A stretch of 64,000 nt of DNA from Mesostigma viride (Eukaryota > Streptophyta > Mesostigmatophyceae > Mesostigmatales > Mesostigmataceae). Both the position numbers and the translations under genes were made by a program. Below are positions 11,040 to 26,700 of the stretch, one piece after another. Within the stretch, counting starts at the first letter, position 1. Every line of letters begins with the position of its first letter. The stretch covers positions 469,395 through 533,394 of the forward strand of contig RPFO01000016.1 of NCBI GenBank assembly GCA_009746045.1, written 5' to 3'. Below the pieces are notes generated by a model, which was not told the DNA's origin, did no database searches, and saw only the letters and a program-made list of their open reading frames with translations.

Positions 11040-13141
11040 ACTCACTTCCTTGATGGTATATTGTGCGTGGTCAGGGCCCCAGTACTTGGGATTGAGCGCG
11101 TAGCCAGCGGCGTGGATGATGGAATGCATGTAAGGCCCAGCGCCTGCGCACGAGGACCTGCAGCTGCTTGGACAGGTCTTTGTGCAGCCCGCGAATGTCT
11201 TGCACAGCCTTGAGGAGCTCGTACATCATGTAGTACAGCTCGCCTGTTGCTGGCTTGTCGCTGTCGAAAATCTTGAGCACGAGCTTCATGGGCTTGAAAA
11301 TGTCAACGAGCATGCGCACGCCGGACCCTGGAACTGCGGGCTGCCCACAATATCCTGGACCTGCTTGAACGCGGGCCACCACCGCTGCGCCTCGGCATAC
11401 TTCACCAACTCTTCGTCCTCGAAGGTGACCATGAGCCGGGTCTTGGCGTCGTGAACGCTCTCCGCCGAGTAAAACCTGAAGCAGCAATGCCATGAAAAAA
11501 ATGATGCCATCGTCACAACTGTGAAAATGGAATTAGTAGTAACACGCCAACAACAGTATGATTGTGTCTCAATTAAAGCAATGATAAACTAGCAGAATTA
11601 AGCGAAGATGATGAGAAAAAAGAGGGCGTAGCAAATTGTGGATATAACTCATGAAATCACAGCGATATACCTGGTGCCAAAGCGGGTGTCGGCGTACTTC
11701 TTGAGAGTCTTGGCGCTCTTGTCCAGGCCCATGAAAAAAACTGTTGATCTTCTCGTGCCCCAGCATGAATACCACCACCGTGTTCACTTGTGTCAGGACC
11801 CTGTCCACCGCTGGCTCCTTGCCGATGTCCTGGAAACACAGGTCCAGCGAGTGGGCACAACACCTGGAGATGATGATGTGCGGGAATGATGCCTCGAGGA
11901 GTTTCTTCATGTTCTCCATGGATGTTGTGGTGTCCGTAATCACCTGCACGACGTTCGCTGCGCCGACGGCCAAGATGTGAGGCTCTGCCAGGTCTGCCAT
12001 GAATTCAGCAGACTTCACCTGCCCCGTCACGTTGTCGGATCCGATGAAGTATGTAAAGGTGGGCAGATGGAAGACGTTCATGATGTGAGATTCGCGACTG
12101 CAGTCTTTCCAGCCATCCGTGATGAACGTCCCTCGCGTGCCTGTGGCCAGCTGGGTCTTCTCCTTGACGTCCCTCTCCAAGTCCTTGGCAACGAGGGGTG
12201 CGTCCCGGGTCCGCATGGTCTGAGAGCTTGGCGCCAGGTACTGCACCCCTCCTCGGCTGATGGCGGACAGAGCAGCTTTGAAATGCGCGTTATTCACAAC
12301 GTTGAATGGGATACCGGCCGACATAAACCCCTAATTTGCAAAGCAGCTTGTCGATGGCGGGCTTTCCCAGCCCGACAGCCGCGGCCATGGTCTGCTGGCG
12401 CAGTGCCGGCTGAGATGACTTGATCTCGACGACGTCAGCAGTTGCACGTCCAGTCGAACCGGAGCCCCTGCAGCCGGAGGCGGACGACCTGCGTTTGCCA
12501 AGTGCAGATGCGGGCCCGGCACCTCGCAGGAAGGTCGGCAGCTGTTCGCCGTTCTCGTCGACGTCGATGTCCTCTTCATCTCCGATGAGGCCGTTGTCGT
12601 TGTCATCATCGGCGCGAGCCATGTGCCTCTCTTCTGCGATGCACTCCTGCTCACGGCGGGCACGAACCGCCTTCCTCCTGGTGGTTTGCAGCTTCGCCTC
12701 AAGTGGAGCAGGCGTGGCCGCAGCTCGGTGGGCGGCTTCTCGAGAGCAGGGACTGACTCCAGCCGAGTGGGCAAAGTCCCCTCCAAGAAAATGCGCAGTT
12801 GCCCTGCTCGTGCTGCCACTCCAAGCATGGTAACATCGGCTGCAGGTCATTTCGTAGTTGTTGGTCAGCTTGTTGCCCTTGGCAATTCTGTGCTTGGTGA
12901 TGTACGTCCACACCGTTGTTCTTGACAAGTCGACGTCTTCGCCATCCTCGTCAGACATTTCACGAATCATCCTCGTCAGACATTGACATTTTTGCTCGCA
13001 ATTCTCACGTGCGGCCTGCGGCCGGGTGACAATTCTGCCTTTGCCAACAAAGCTCGCAGTTCTTAAGCCTTGCATTTCTTCAGATTCCCGCCCAAAAAAG
13101 GGGCCGTGAAGTGGGCAGTACGTACCCGACTGAAATTTCAA
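11040..13141 (-). pseudogene. hAT-type transposase (DUF659-like), frameshifted
   Basis: Read on minus, the N-terminal block (13141-12300) has a BED-like zinc finger (NNYEMTCSRCYHAWSG) followed by acidic and basic linkers. The next block (12324 to about 11740) carries the DUF659 signature: IPFNVVNN, FITDGWKD, VVQVITDTTTSMENMKKLLE, HIIISRCCAHSLDLCFQDIG. A frame change at a T7 run (11734-11740) leads to MGLDKSAKTLKKYADTRFGT, which ends at a donor near 11672. The next exon (11475 down) reads FYSAESVHDAKTRLMVTF. Two further frame changes, near 11320 and 11130, precede HSIIHAAGYALNPKYWGP. DUF659 proteins are hAT-superfamily transposases. At least four frame changes argue for a dead copy, though the T7 one could be sequence error. 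Terminal inverted repeats were not identified with confidence. Confidence 0.75.
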
Positions 13142-13254
13142 AATAAGATCGCGTCGAATTGTGAAAGTTCAGACGGGTCAGTACTTAGTATAGAGATACG
13201 AAATCTGTGGCTGCAAATCGTTGCCCTGTCGTTCTGGCATCCTAGCCGCGCAAA

Positions 13255-13410
13255 ACGTAAAAAAACCGCGGAAAATACGGCATTATACGTGATTATGCGT
13301 CATTATGCGTCGTAATACGCTCAAACGCATAAGTATAAAAAATTATGCGCTAAATCCAACGCATGAAGTATTATACCGTATAATACCGTATAATACGACG
13401 CATAATTGTA
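13255..13410. repeat. AT-rich short palindromic repeats
   Basis: Dense near-repeats of TATGCGT, TAATACG and TATAATACCG, many self-complementary (TACCGTATAATACCGTATAA). They sit just beyond the 5' side of the hAT remnant and may belong to its subterminal region. No clear target-site duplication could be fixed. Confidence 0.4.
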
Positions 13411-13467
13411 CACTGGTGCGCGCTCACCGTGAGACTAGGTATTAATTAATTCAGCTAGTATTAAAAT

Positions 13468-17097
<3,630 letters not shown>

Positions 17098-17624
17098 ATG
17101 GCCGCCCATAATCCTAGCCACCTCATGCCCTCGGGTAAATAGCCCTGCCTTTCCCTGCTTCCCGCACACAGGAAAACCAACCTGTTGTTGCACCTTTCCT
17201 TGCCGTGCGGTTCTTTCCACTTATCAACCTACACTTATCCACCACGCTCATGTGCGCGCCATATATGCTTCGAACGGCCTTGTAATGTAAAACTGTATTA
17301 TTGCGCCGTTCGCAGAGCTCATTGACCGGTGCGTAGGATCGAAAATCTGGGTCATCATGAAGGGAGACAAGGAGTTGGTGGGCACGCTCTTGGGATTCGA
17401 TGTTTACGTCAACATGGTCCTCGAAGACGTAACAGAAATGTAAGTTTTCATTGCATCACTCCCCTGTGTGGATGTGCTAGGATGCCGTCGGCCATGCCAT
17501 AAGAAATAGGTAGATATCCCTGGCCTTAGGGTCATTTATGGTACGTGTATATGCACAGACACAGCCGACGGTTCCATTTTTGCAGGCGAGTTCAAGTATG
17601 CCTGGTGGTGGTAGCGAGGGAGGC

Positions 17625-17656
<32 letters not shown>

Positions 17657-19330
17657 CTCCTTGCGGCAGTTTCTTGAGTACCAGGTTGCCCCTGTGCCTA
17701 TTTTTGGCATCTGTCTGTAACCAAGCCTAACTAGCTATCAAGGCATAGGGCTAGAGAGCCATGCCGTGACATATCATGGTATCCCTATACCTGGACATGG
17801 CCTGTGCATGAAAGCATATTTATAGCCAGGGAGAGGCAACGCAGGTCCTGCAACGTGCGTCCCACGCCCTCTCAAGCTCATCGAGAAGATCAAACCCCAC
17901 TGCTTGTCACAACCAACCGCACGTGTTTTGGCAACACAATCCACCGCGTTCGTCAGCACTCCCAGACGCTAGTCCTCCAGGGCGTGGCCTCGCGGGGAGG
18001 CTTTGGGTGTGGCCTGGCTGTTGCAGCGGCGGTGGTTGTGTGTGTGTGGGGGGGGGGGCGGGGAATGTTAAGGGTTATGTCGATAGAACTCTTGGGGTGC
18101 ACCGGCGGACGGCGCTGGCGTATGGTTGACATGCAACAATGGTCGGGTGGCGTGGGAATGACATGCAATCGGGTGCGATGGTGGCGTATGGTGGCGTTTG
18201 CAGTAAATAGCAACGAGACGACATGCATGTGTCGTTGTTTGCCTTGGTGGCACGTGTCCGCCAGTGAGATAACGCCGGAGGGCAAGCGCATCACCAAGCT
18301 GGACCAGATCCTTCTCAACGGCAACAACATTTCCATTGTGAGTGGCGATCGCCGCTTTGGCTCTGGTTATTCTGACTGCGTATTACATTGTGTTTTTATT
18401 GACTGCACCAGCTTTATACACCACAGCATCTCAGTCGTGAGTGGGTAGGCAGTGAAAAAATAAAGTAAAATGAAAAATAATAATATAGAAACGCCTTGTG
18501 GGTCGCTTCAAGCCGGTAGTTAGTCCCGCAATAGTGATCTGGCGCTGTTACCATGGTCACTCTGCCGGGTCTCTATGTAGGCTGGTCACTGTACTGGGTC
18601 GCTAAGTGGACTGGTCACTGGAACGGGTCGTATGTAGACTGCATGCCTAACACACCGGGGCACCCCATGTACCGGGGTACTGAATTCACCATGTTTTTCA
18701 CTGAACCTGGTCATTGATCAGTAGGCCATGTCATGTATGTACGAGGCAACTATTTTTACCGGGCTACCAACCTACTGGGTTGGGAGAGGGTGTCGATGTA
18801 GGAGAAAAAGGGAGCAGTGCATGCACCCTGTGGCCCTGCGCTACGTCGCTGTTATTGTGGTCACTGCAATCCGCAGTGTTGTCGCGGGTTAGTGCGTGGA
18901 ATGGGCGTAGCCCTGTGGTACCTGATGGTGCGCTCTGGTGCCAGTCCGTGTGGGCGCTTTGCTATATATGCTATTATTTTGGTGCATAGCAAAGGAGATC
19001 GATGTGTGGTGGTCAACGGTCCCGGGCCAGTGACTGACTCGATAGAAAAGCGTTAGGAAAAAAAATGAAAGAAAGCGCAAGGAAAAATTCTCTCAGACCA
19101 TCCTTTTTAGATGTTCCTGTTGGTCCTTCCGTTTCCGTACATTGTCCGAGCGTGAAAGTTTTCTCTACTGTTCCTCTTCCCTCATCTTGCGTGTGGCTCT
19201 GTGTGCTAAGTTTTTTTCCATCTCTTTCTTTGTCCTCCTCTTTCCCCTCTTCCTGTCCCTCTGCCTCTCGCCTCTGTCTATGTTTCTGCAGCTGGTGCCT
19301 GGAGGCTGCCCCGACGACGTTGCGACATAA
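17098..19330 (+). CDS. LSM5: U6 snRNA-associated Sm-like protein LSm5
   Basis: Four exons, all GT-AG: 17098-17134, 17316-17439, 18265-18337 and 19292-19330 (TAA 19328-19330). They total 273 nt, or 90 residues, the usual size for LSm5. The product starts [17 protein letters not shown]. Sm motif 1 covers [20 protein letters not shown] and VNMVLEDV; Sm motif 2 is [14 protein letters not shown], with the NGNN turn typical of LSm5. The C-terminus is [12 protein letters not shown]. The N-terminal NPS..LMPSELIDR closely resembles land-plant LSm5. LSm5 is part of the LSm2-8 ring that binds the U6 snRNA 3' end in the nucleus and of the LSm1-7 ring in cytoplasmic mRNA decay. Intron phases are consistent throughout, and the start is the only ATG giving the conserved N-terminus. 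Introns are short except the last two, which contain a G-run (about 17624-17652) and low-complexity sequence. Confidence 0.95.
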
Positions 19331-20085
19331 GTTGCATTGTGGTGTGGTATGGGCCGAAGTCTGGCGTGCGGCAGTTACGCCTCCACTTGCACGATGCAGC
19401 TACCCCCTCATGGGGTTGGCACCTCAAGGTCGGCCTTTACTGGCACCACGGGGACAAGGGTAGTCTCGGGAAGTAATCTTCCGCGGTTGCCTAAGTACAA
19501 TGGCTTGCTTGATCGTGGTCCTGTTTGTGGCAAGTGATGAGGGTTTGGCAAAGTGATGCATCATTCTTGGCTGCTACAGTGAATTGTGCCATGAGGCGGT
19601 ACCAGGAGATGACCCGAGAATTTTGTGCCTGTGGAACAACCAACCAGTAAGTCAGCACGTGCTTGCGTGCCATGCGTGGGGGCATGTCACGGACGACCAG
19701 CCAGTATCAGCTAGGCATGGATGTGGCGAAAGGCAGAGTTGGCCTTGCAGGCGGTTGTGGTACTTGCTTACATGGAACTGATGTGTTTCGGGCACTAGAC
19801 TTGTCTGCACGCTTTCAGCTATGTGCATATTGCCTCACTTAATATTTGAATGTTCCCTGCCATTCCGGAATATTCTCTGCCGTAGACCTGTAAGCATTCA
19901 GGCGTGCATGCAGAGGCATCACGGGGTACTATACCACTGAGGGTTAACTTATCAAGTGAGACAACAATTCCTGGACGCATTAAGAAATTGCGATGGACTA
20001 TGCGTCCAGTAATAGTTGTCTCACAATTCACAGTAACAAAATTAGCTAAATTTGATAGTTAACATTAATTAATTAATTAATTAGA
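19331..20085. other. Intergenic, no gene seen
   Basis: Downstream of LSM5. No coding frame is supported. It ends in an AT-rich stretch with (TTAA)n at about 20066-20082. Confidence 0.5.
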
Positions 20086-20650
20086 AACATAACTCCGTTG
20101 GGAGTACATGTAGCACATATCCCTGAGAAGGGGCATATGGCTTTTAATACATTCTGGGCTACTTCCTGCGAGGGTGGGATCTGTAAGCGACCCTTGCTCT
20201 AGGTGCACCAGGGCACCTGCACCCTCATAATCTTCACACTATGCCCAGCTAAGGGGGAGTATGTTATGTGGGGGAAGATCATCATGGCTATACACGTGAT
20301 CAGAATACACGAGCTAGGACATGGCTTCTCAACAGAGAGCATCTCTCTGCATGGCATTGAATTGAATTGAATTGAATTGAATTGTAACATAACTCCGTTG
20401 GGAGTATATGTAGCACACAGCCCTTGAGAGGGGGGCATATGGCCTATCATACATCCTAAGCTACTTCCTGCAAGGGTGGGGATGTAAAGGACCCTTGCTC
20501 TAGGTGCACCAGGGCACTTGCATCCCCATGATCTTCAAGCTATGCCCAGCGAAGGGGGAGCCTGTCATGGGGGGGAAGATCAGCATAGCTATACAAAGAA
20601 GCTAGGGCATGGCGTCTCAGCAGAGAGTGACTCCCTGCATGGGCACAACA
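20086..20650. repeat. Tandem duplication, about 305 bp x 2
   Basis: Both units start CATAACTCCGTTGGGAGTA (about 20089 and 20393). They share GTAGCACA, CTTGCTCTAGGTGCACCAGG, a GGGGGAG stretch and GAAGATCA. A (GAATT)5 run at about 20358-20382 separates them. The right unit is continuous with sequence that recurs inverted at 26.37-27.43 kb. Confidence 0.8.
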
Positions 20651-20869
20651 TAACTAAATAAAGCTAGGCATCATCTGGGGTGTGGCTCATCATAGGCACA
20701 CATGTACATGATTAAGGAAAGCGCGTGGCATAGCATGGCTAAATTCTTAATGCAACATCCATGGGGGTCCCATTATAGGCATGGCTTGGCTAAATTCTGA
20801 AGGCAACATCCATGGGGGCCATTATGGGCGCACATGCGCGTGGGCCACATGCTAGGCTAAGCCTGACTA

Positions 20870-22253
20870 ATCTACACTACTGGTATATATAGTCCTAGTC
20901 TGAGGTGGCAGGAGGGGGCTGCCAGGGCTTGTGGTCAACGTGGATGACCGCCCCCCTCCAGTATACCGGCTTCCCCCGGGCGCTCTGCCGGAGCTGGAGG
21001 TAGGTCGCGGCCATAGCTCGCGTTGCCGCTGTTGCTGGGCCAGGGTCAAGTCGCCGTCCAGCGTGAAGCGAGTCTCCGAGAGCTTCTTGCGGCATTTAAG
21101 GAACGACAGCTTGTCCGCCATGTACTTAAAGGTGAGGAGCACGGGTGCCGGGCCAGCCTTCCCCCGCGCGCGGGGGAGGCGGACAGCCGACATGTCCAGC
21201 TCACCAGTGAGTCGCATGGGGGCAAAAATGTCGCGCTTATAAATGCCTCAAGAAGGCTCGTGGAGGTCTCACCTGCCGGCCGGCTGGTCGAAGTGCTTGA
21301 CGATGACATTGTGGCTGCGCCGGGCGATCCGTCGGCTTCCTCGCGAACGTCGAGGGCTTGTTGCTTGAGTTGCGCCGAGATGGTGGAGGTGGTGGAGGTG
21401 GTGTGCTGCTTAAGCAAGTCCGCCCAGGTGGAGGGAGCATCGCTGGCCGGGCCAGCAGGCGCCGGCTGGGCGGCGATGTCTTTCACCGCCTGGGCGGTGA
21501 GGCCGGCGGTGTCATGCCAGCTCTCAAGGGCGGTGGCGGTGGCTTAAGAAGGCGTTGGTCGAGGTCGAGGAGCTGGGCTTTGATGTCGGCAGCTAGTGGA
21601 GGCGGAAATGGCAGTGGAGGTGGCGGTGAGGTGAGGAAGTTCAGCAGCCAGCGGGCCACCCATTGCTGCGACGTCAGCAGCAAGGGGGGTCACGTGCTGC
21701 TGAAAAGCTCCCATGAGGATGGAACGGAGGGTGGGGGCGGAGATGGATGGAGCCCAGATCTCGCCGTCAGAGCGCTGGAGAAGGGAGTTGAGGATGGTAT
21801 GCTGGAGGACGGGGCGGGGGGAGCCGAAAACCATGCTGACGTTGTGCCAGCGACGGCCGTCGGGGACGATGAGGCGTCCGGTGGCGTGGACTGAGATGGA
21901 TGCACATGCAGGTCGTAAAGCGGGGCGTAGTCCCCGTAGAAGATGCAGTCCAGATTATCGGTCGGAGAAATGTTGGTCCAGTTGTGATCATCGACCTGGA
22001 AAGGGGTGAACCGAAAGCGCGGTTCCGAGGGGCGTGAAGACCCTCCTGTTTTGTCGGCTGAGCGGGCGCGTTTAGGGTCAGGCGATGCCGATGGCGAGGC
22101 ATTGAGGCCGGGAGGTTTCTGGGCGACCACCAGTGCACGACTAGTGTCACCGCTGCCTGCCGGATCTGGCGAAGCGGCAGCCTCAGCTGCCGCATTGTCA
22201 AAGGCGAGCGCATCCGCCAAACTGCGTTGCGTCGACGGGCGTTTGCTCATCAT
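20870..22253 (-). pseudogene. Mobile-element ORF of unknown family, frameshifted copy
   Basis: Read on minus from ATG at 22253 (MMSKRPSTQRSLADALAFDN), through a Pro/Ser-rich N-terminus, then a folded-looking block (FTPFQVDDHNWTNI, LDCIFYGDYAPLYDLHVHPS). Frame changes then lead into FGSPRPVLQHTILNSLLQRS, an Ala/Thr-rich coiled-coil-like segment and a basic C-terminus. A diverged copy (FYGSYASLLDLYVPAG) is present on plus at 25.1-26.3 kb. The domain order resembles an ORF1 or gag-like protein, but I do not recognise the family. Confidence 0.5.
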
Positions 22254-22389
22254 ATATTGCGTTTATATGCGTTCATATATAGTTAAGGGTAGGGAAACCT
22301 GTCACCAACTACGTTCAGATGTTGCTGGACGACCTAGTGGTCCCAGCCCAGCTTGAGCACCGCATCCACTCTCCGTCTCCCGTCTTTGG

Positions 22390-22640
22390 ACTGCCATGCA
22401 GGACAAGACGCGGTGGAAGAAGATTGTCAAGGCGCCCACGCCCGACCCTGTGGGCAAGCCACCTCCCCCCAAGCGGAGGAGGCGTTTTGATGAGTAGTGT
22501 AGTTAGGATTTTCTAGATAGCGTTAGGATAGTTCGATCACGCGGCTTCCTCCACCCCATCCATCATGAAATATGTGCTACATGACCTCCCCACGGAGGCA
22601 TGTTATAATTTAATTTCATTTAATTTTTAATATATAGTTA
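22390..22640 (+). repeat. Element 3' end with short coding remnant, copy 1
   Basis: A frame reads MQDKTRWKKIVKAPTPDP and ends KRRRRFDE then TAG near 22494. It is followed by a tail with GTGCTACATGA and CCCCACGGAGGCATGTTATA. A second, more decayed copy is at 27410-27640 (ends GKRKGRFAE then TAG, followed by GTGCTACATGA, CATGTTATAA). Confidence 0.6.
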
Positions 22641-22829
22641 ACATGCAACTCCTCAATTTATTCAGTTATCGCTTTATATTAGTAAGATGACATTCATAAT
22701 CCTCTATACCATGCAGTATGGTCTGACGCATCTTGACCGCATCTTGACTTAGACTGGGCTGCGCCTGCAGGCTGTGCTGTGCCAGCCTTGATCTGATGCT
22801 AGCCAGGGTAGAAGTCCCCTGGTGGAGGT

Positions 22830-23410
22830 TATTGGTCCTGAGGATAGCCGCTACACTACCGTCTCGTCTGCCATTACAGTAGAGGACAGCTCCGATGAGG
22901 ATTACATCCCCATATAGTGCTTAACGGTTGGGGGACGATGCAGACGATATTTGTTTAAACTTTTGTGTAATGATTTTTCTAATGAGATTAATTAGCATAG
23001 TACTCCGTGGCATAAATTAATTAATTAATTAATTAGACTCAGCTAATCTATCTACATCCGTGGCATGCCTTTGCGCATGACACGCAAGTACTTGTACTTA
23101 CTTACTTACTTATACTTGATCTGATGTTGCAAAGCCGGAGCCGGTTGCCAGCACCATGGCATGAATGCCGGGTAAGTAAGTAAGTAAGTACTTGCGTGTC
23201 ATGCGCAAAGGCATGCCACGGAGTACTATGCTAATCTCATTAGAAAAATAATTACACAAAAGTTTAAACAAATATCGTCTGCATCATCCCCCAACCGTTA
23301 AGCACTAGATGGGGATGTAATCCTCATCCGAGCTGTCCTCTACTGTAATGGCAGACGAGGCGGTAGTGTGGCGGCTATCCTCAGGACCAATAACCTCCGA
23401 ATGCTGGGTG
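22830..23410. repeat. Long palindrome (two inverted copies of one repeat)
   Basis: Arms at about 22830-23110 and 23170-23405 are near-identical reverse complements around a spacer of about 60 bp. Each arm encodes the same short C-terminus (GPEDSR, then VEDSSDEDYIPI, stop) and ends with CTTGCGTGTCATGCGC next to a TAAG/TTAC run. The left arm differs by an extra 47 bp bounded by a 9 bp direct repeat (CCGTGGCAT) and by a 4 bp ATTA duplication. A third, diverged copy lies at 27820-28070. Confidence 0.85.
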
Positions 23411-25080
23411 CAGCTAGGATTTACCAGCTGGCCGCATGCAGCAAGCGCGCTCTGCCCGCTGACTCGCGCTGAGCGAGCTCCGCGACCCACTCAAGGAGCA
23501 CCGCGACCCAGCAAGGAGCGCCCAACAAAGAGACGTTCAACAAAGAGAGGGGTCAAAGCAGCCGGACATGAGCTGCTCGCCTGGCCCAACGCGCGTGCCA
23601 CATGGCGCACCAGCTCGACTGCCTTGCCGAGACCCTTCTTCTGATTCGCCTATTCAGCCTTTTCTTTAAAACGACCTGAAAAAAACTAGTCTGCCACGTC
23701 CGGCACGTCGGCTGTAATTGCATTTGCCGATGCCTTCGCAAGCCTCACCGGCCAAATTAATTATCGATCTTGGATGCGTGCAGCCCCGACGGGTTTCTCC
23801 CAATTATAGTGCGGCATGGAAAGCCTAGACCGCAATGGCTTGCCTTTAAGCCTCACACACTCGACGTGCACTACCGAGTGAAGGTTTGTGAATTTTTCAA
23901 CTGACCACCCTAAGCACTTGATTGTGCTCCGGTCCTGCTTTTAATTCTCCCACCTGCCATGGCTACAACCTGAAATGACAGAACACAGCCAGCTGGGCTC
24001 TAAGACGTGAGGCTATTCGTTGCACATAAATCAATTTACTGTGCACGCCAAGCTGCAGTGCTGCACGGCTGGCAGCTTGGCCGGTCAAGTGCAGCACTGC
24101 AACTAGCTGCGCTGCTTACACATGGCAAAAGCCTTGCGTGCATGGCGCGCCGGCGCCGCGCCGATTTGCCTAGCTAGGGAAAGTGCAGTGTCTGCCGTCG
24201 ACCAGGCCGCGCCGTAAAATCCAGCCGTATTTTTTGCCGTAAATACGGCGGGGCCATTCAAACGGGCGAGTAAATAGGGCGGGGGGGTTGCTGTACTTAA
24301 CAGCATAGGACTGAGCACTCCACTAAAGTGCAGGCCGGTCATACGCCGCCATCCCTGCCACCTGCCCACTTGGCTGATTGGGTGCCGTTGGCGCTACTGG
24401 CACCTCAATAGGGGACCGTACCGTTGTCATGCCGTCATCAGCCACCATGTCCGCGGCATGGGCCAGTGTGCACACTGACTTGTTGACCACCGGGACTGAC
24501 AAGTTTGCACCCTGCCAAGGCATGCACGGGAGTGCCTGCCGCGTGCTCCTTCGTGCACTTTGCCGGGCAGTTGCGCCCAATGTGGCCTGGTTTGGCTGGC
24601 AGATCCAGCAGGCAGATCGCATAGTCCACGAGCCACGAGCCACGAGCCACGAGGTAGCCATGGCTGACGCCTGACGGCGGAGCTCATAACTTTCACGTTT
24701 GAGCACCGAATTCAGCTGTGAATATCACAATCGCTCCGTCTTTCTAAGACGCACATGCTGATTTAACTTTCCGAAGCTATTACGCAATATATGACGAGCA
24801 AACGCTCCTCGACACAACGCAGCCTGGCAGCTGCGCTAGGCCATGAAAATACGTCTGCAGCTCCGGCTGCACTGAGCTTCGCCCTCAAGCCCGGCAGGCA
24901 GCGGTGACACTAGTAGTCGCGCAAGTGGTGGTCGCCCCGCACCCTCCCGGGCTTCATGCCTCGCCTTCAGCCTCGCCTGGTCAAACCCAAACGCAGCCGC
25001 CCAACCGAACGTAGCTGGTCTGAGTACGACTTTCGGACGTTGACAGGTTATTTTCCACCTTCGACGACACCAGACCCAGC
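23411..25080. other. No gene seen between inverted element copies
   Basis: Several short open frames on both strands, none with recognisable domains or splice context. It sits between the palindrome and the plus-oriented element copy and is probably decayed element sequence. Confidence 0.4.
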
Positions 25081-25084
25081 TATT

Positions 25085-26300
25085 TCGACATGCCACTCCT
25101 CGAGATAAGTACCAGTTGGAGCTCATGTTTTACGGGTCCTACGCCTCTCTTCTGGACCTGTACGTGCCGGCCGGCGGCCCGGCGCCTTCAGAGCCTTAAT
25201 TGAATCGCTTCCGCAATGGACCTGACGGCCGGGTTTCTCACCAACCTGACCACCTGACCAACTGGTCCCGCTCGCGCCTTCAGCTCGCCGCCCTCTTTTC
25301 CATCCTTCAGCGCTCTGCCGTGGACCTCTGGGCCCCCTCCCCCTTGACCGAATCCACCTTCCTCCTCCACCTCCAAGAATTGAGCCATCTCACAGCATGT
25401 TCACGACCGCGCCCCTAACTGCAGATGTTGCAGAGCTCTGTGCCGGTCGCACGTTGGCTGCCGCTGACTGAGCTCCCCACCATCCCCACCGCAACCGCCA
25501 CCCTCCTCGCCTCCACCCCCCCCTCCCCCTCCGCCTCCACCGCCCTCGATCCATCACCGCCCAGCTGGAGCCGCGACATCGACCAGCACCGGCCCGTTAA
25601 GGAGAATGCCATCGCCATCGCGAGGTCCTGCAGAACACCGCAGGCCTCACCGCCCAGGCGGTGAAGGACATTGCCGCCAAGCCAGCCCCTGCTGGCCTGG
25701 CTGGCGATGCTCCTCCCATCCCGACCTGGCCGGGCGGACATGGTTAAGCGGCACACCATGCACCTCCACCACCTCCGCCGTCGCAGCACAGCTCCAGCAG
25801 CAGACGCTCGAGCTCCGCGAGGAGGCCGAGCTCGCCAAGCGCAGCCTCAACGTCATCGTCAAGAACTTCGACATGGAGGAAGGTGAGAATTCCGAGAAGC
25901 TTACGCGTGCGTAATTTGAGAGAGAAATCCTTGGTCGCATGGGCCTTAATGGTGAGATCGAGCTGGTCGCCCACCGCCTTCCCCGCGCGCAGGGCCAAGG
26001 CACTGGCGCCCCCGCTCCTTCTCACCTTAATTTAAGAACCCGGCGGACAAGATTTCTTTTCTCAGACGCCGCACTAGCGGCTCGAGAAGACTCACTTCAC
26101 CCTTGATGACGACTTGACCCTGGCGCAGCAACAACGGCGACGGGAGAGCTCTATGGCCGACCTACGTACCTCCAGCTCCGGCAGACCAAGGCGGGGCAGC
26201 CGGTGTACTGGAAGGGGGCGGCCATCGATCTACGTCGGCCACAAGCCCTGGCATGCGACCCCCGCGGCCCCAGCGACTCCAGACGCCCCAAGTTAAAGGG
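25085..26300 (+). pseudogene. Second copy of the unknown mobile-element ORF, inverted
   Basis: Fragments in three frames match the minus-strand copy at 20.9-22.25 kb: FYGSYASLLDLYVPAGG (about 25130), then LAALFSILQRSAVDLWAPSP and LTESTFLLHLQELSHL, then the Ala/Thr-rich segment and a Leu/Arg/Glu-rich coiled-coil-like stretch. Multiple frame changes and stops make it non-functional. Confidence 0.5.
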
Positions 26301-26369
26301 GAATACAGCAGTAGTAGTGTATAATAGATAGACCGTGGCCATGTACATGTACGCCTCCTACAGGCACCG

Positions 26370-26535
26370 TATACCAGCTAGCTGATCGATTCACGAGCAT
26401 TATTTAGCCATGTACATGTGTGCCTATGATGTCCCACACTCCAGATGATGCCTAGCTTTATTTAGTTATATGCTGTGCCCATGCAGAGAGCTCTGCTCTC
26501 TGCTGAGATGCCACGCCGCTAGGTTTTGTATAGCT
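26370..26535 (-). repeat. Inverted homologue of 20575-20715
   Basis: The reverse complement contains TCTCAGCAGAGAG, ATGGGCAC, AACTAAATAAAGCTAGGCAT, CATCTGG and CACACATGTACATG in the same order as at 20.58-20.72 kb. It defines the outer part of the large imperfect inverted repeat. Confidence 0.8.
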
Positions 26536-26599
26536 ATTCTGATTTGGCATACCGCAAAGGTGAAAACCATTGGCGTTCAGTGCCGGTCCGCGGAAAATG

Positions 26600-26700
26600 C
26601 GGAAAAACGCGATCTGCAAATGAATCCAGGCCGGAATCGAACTGGGGACCTCTCGCACCAACTTTTACTGACTATAGGACGGACGTCTCCTGATCAATCC
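26600..26700 (-). repeat. Possible tRNA-derived SINE or tRNA pseudogene
   Basis: On the minus strand, GGTCCCCAGTTCGATTCCGG matches a tRNA T-arm / box B. About 30 bases upstream is CCTATAGTCAGTA, a weak box-A-like string, and GTTGGTGCGAG. The spacing is too short for an intact tRNA, as if the anticodon arm were lost. No poly-A or poly-T tail was fixed. Confidence 0.35.

Noticed and set aside
20066-20082. Short TTAA repeat as a piggyBac-type target signal
   Set aside because: Simple AT microsatellite; no element boundaries attached.
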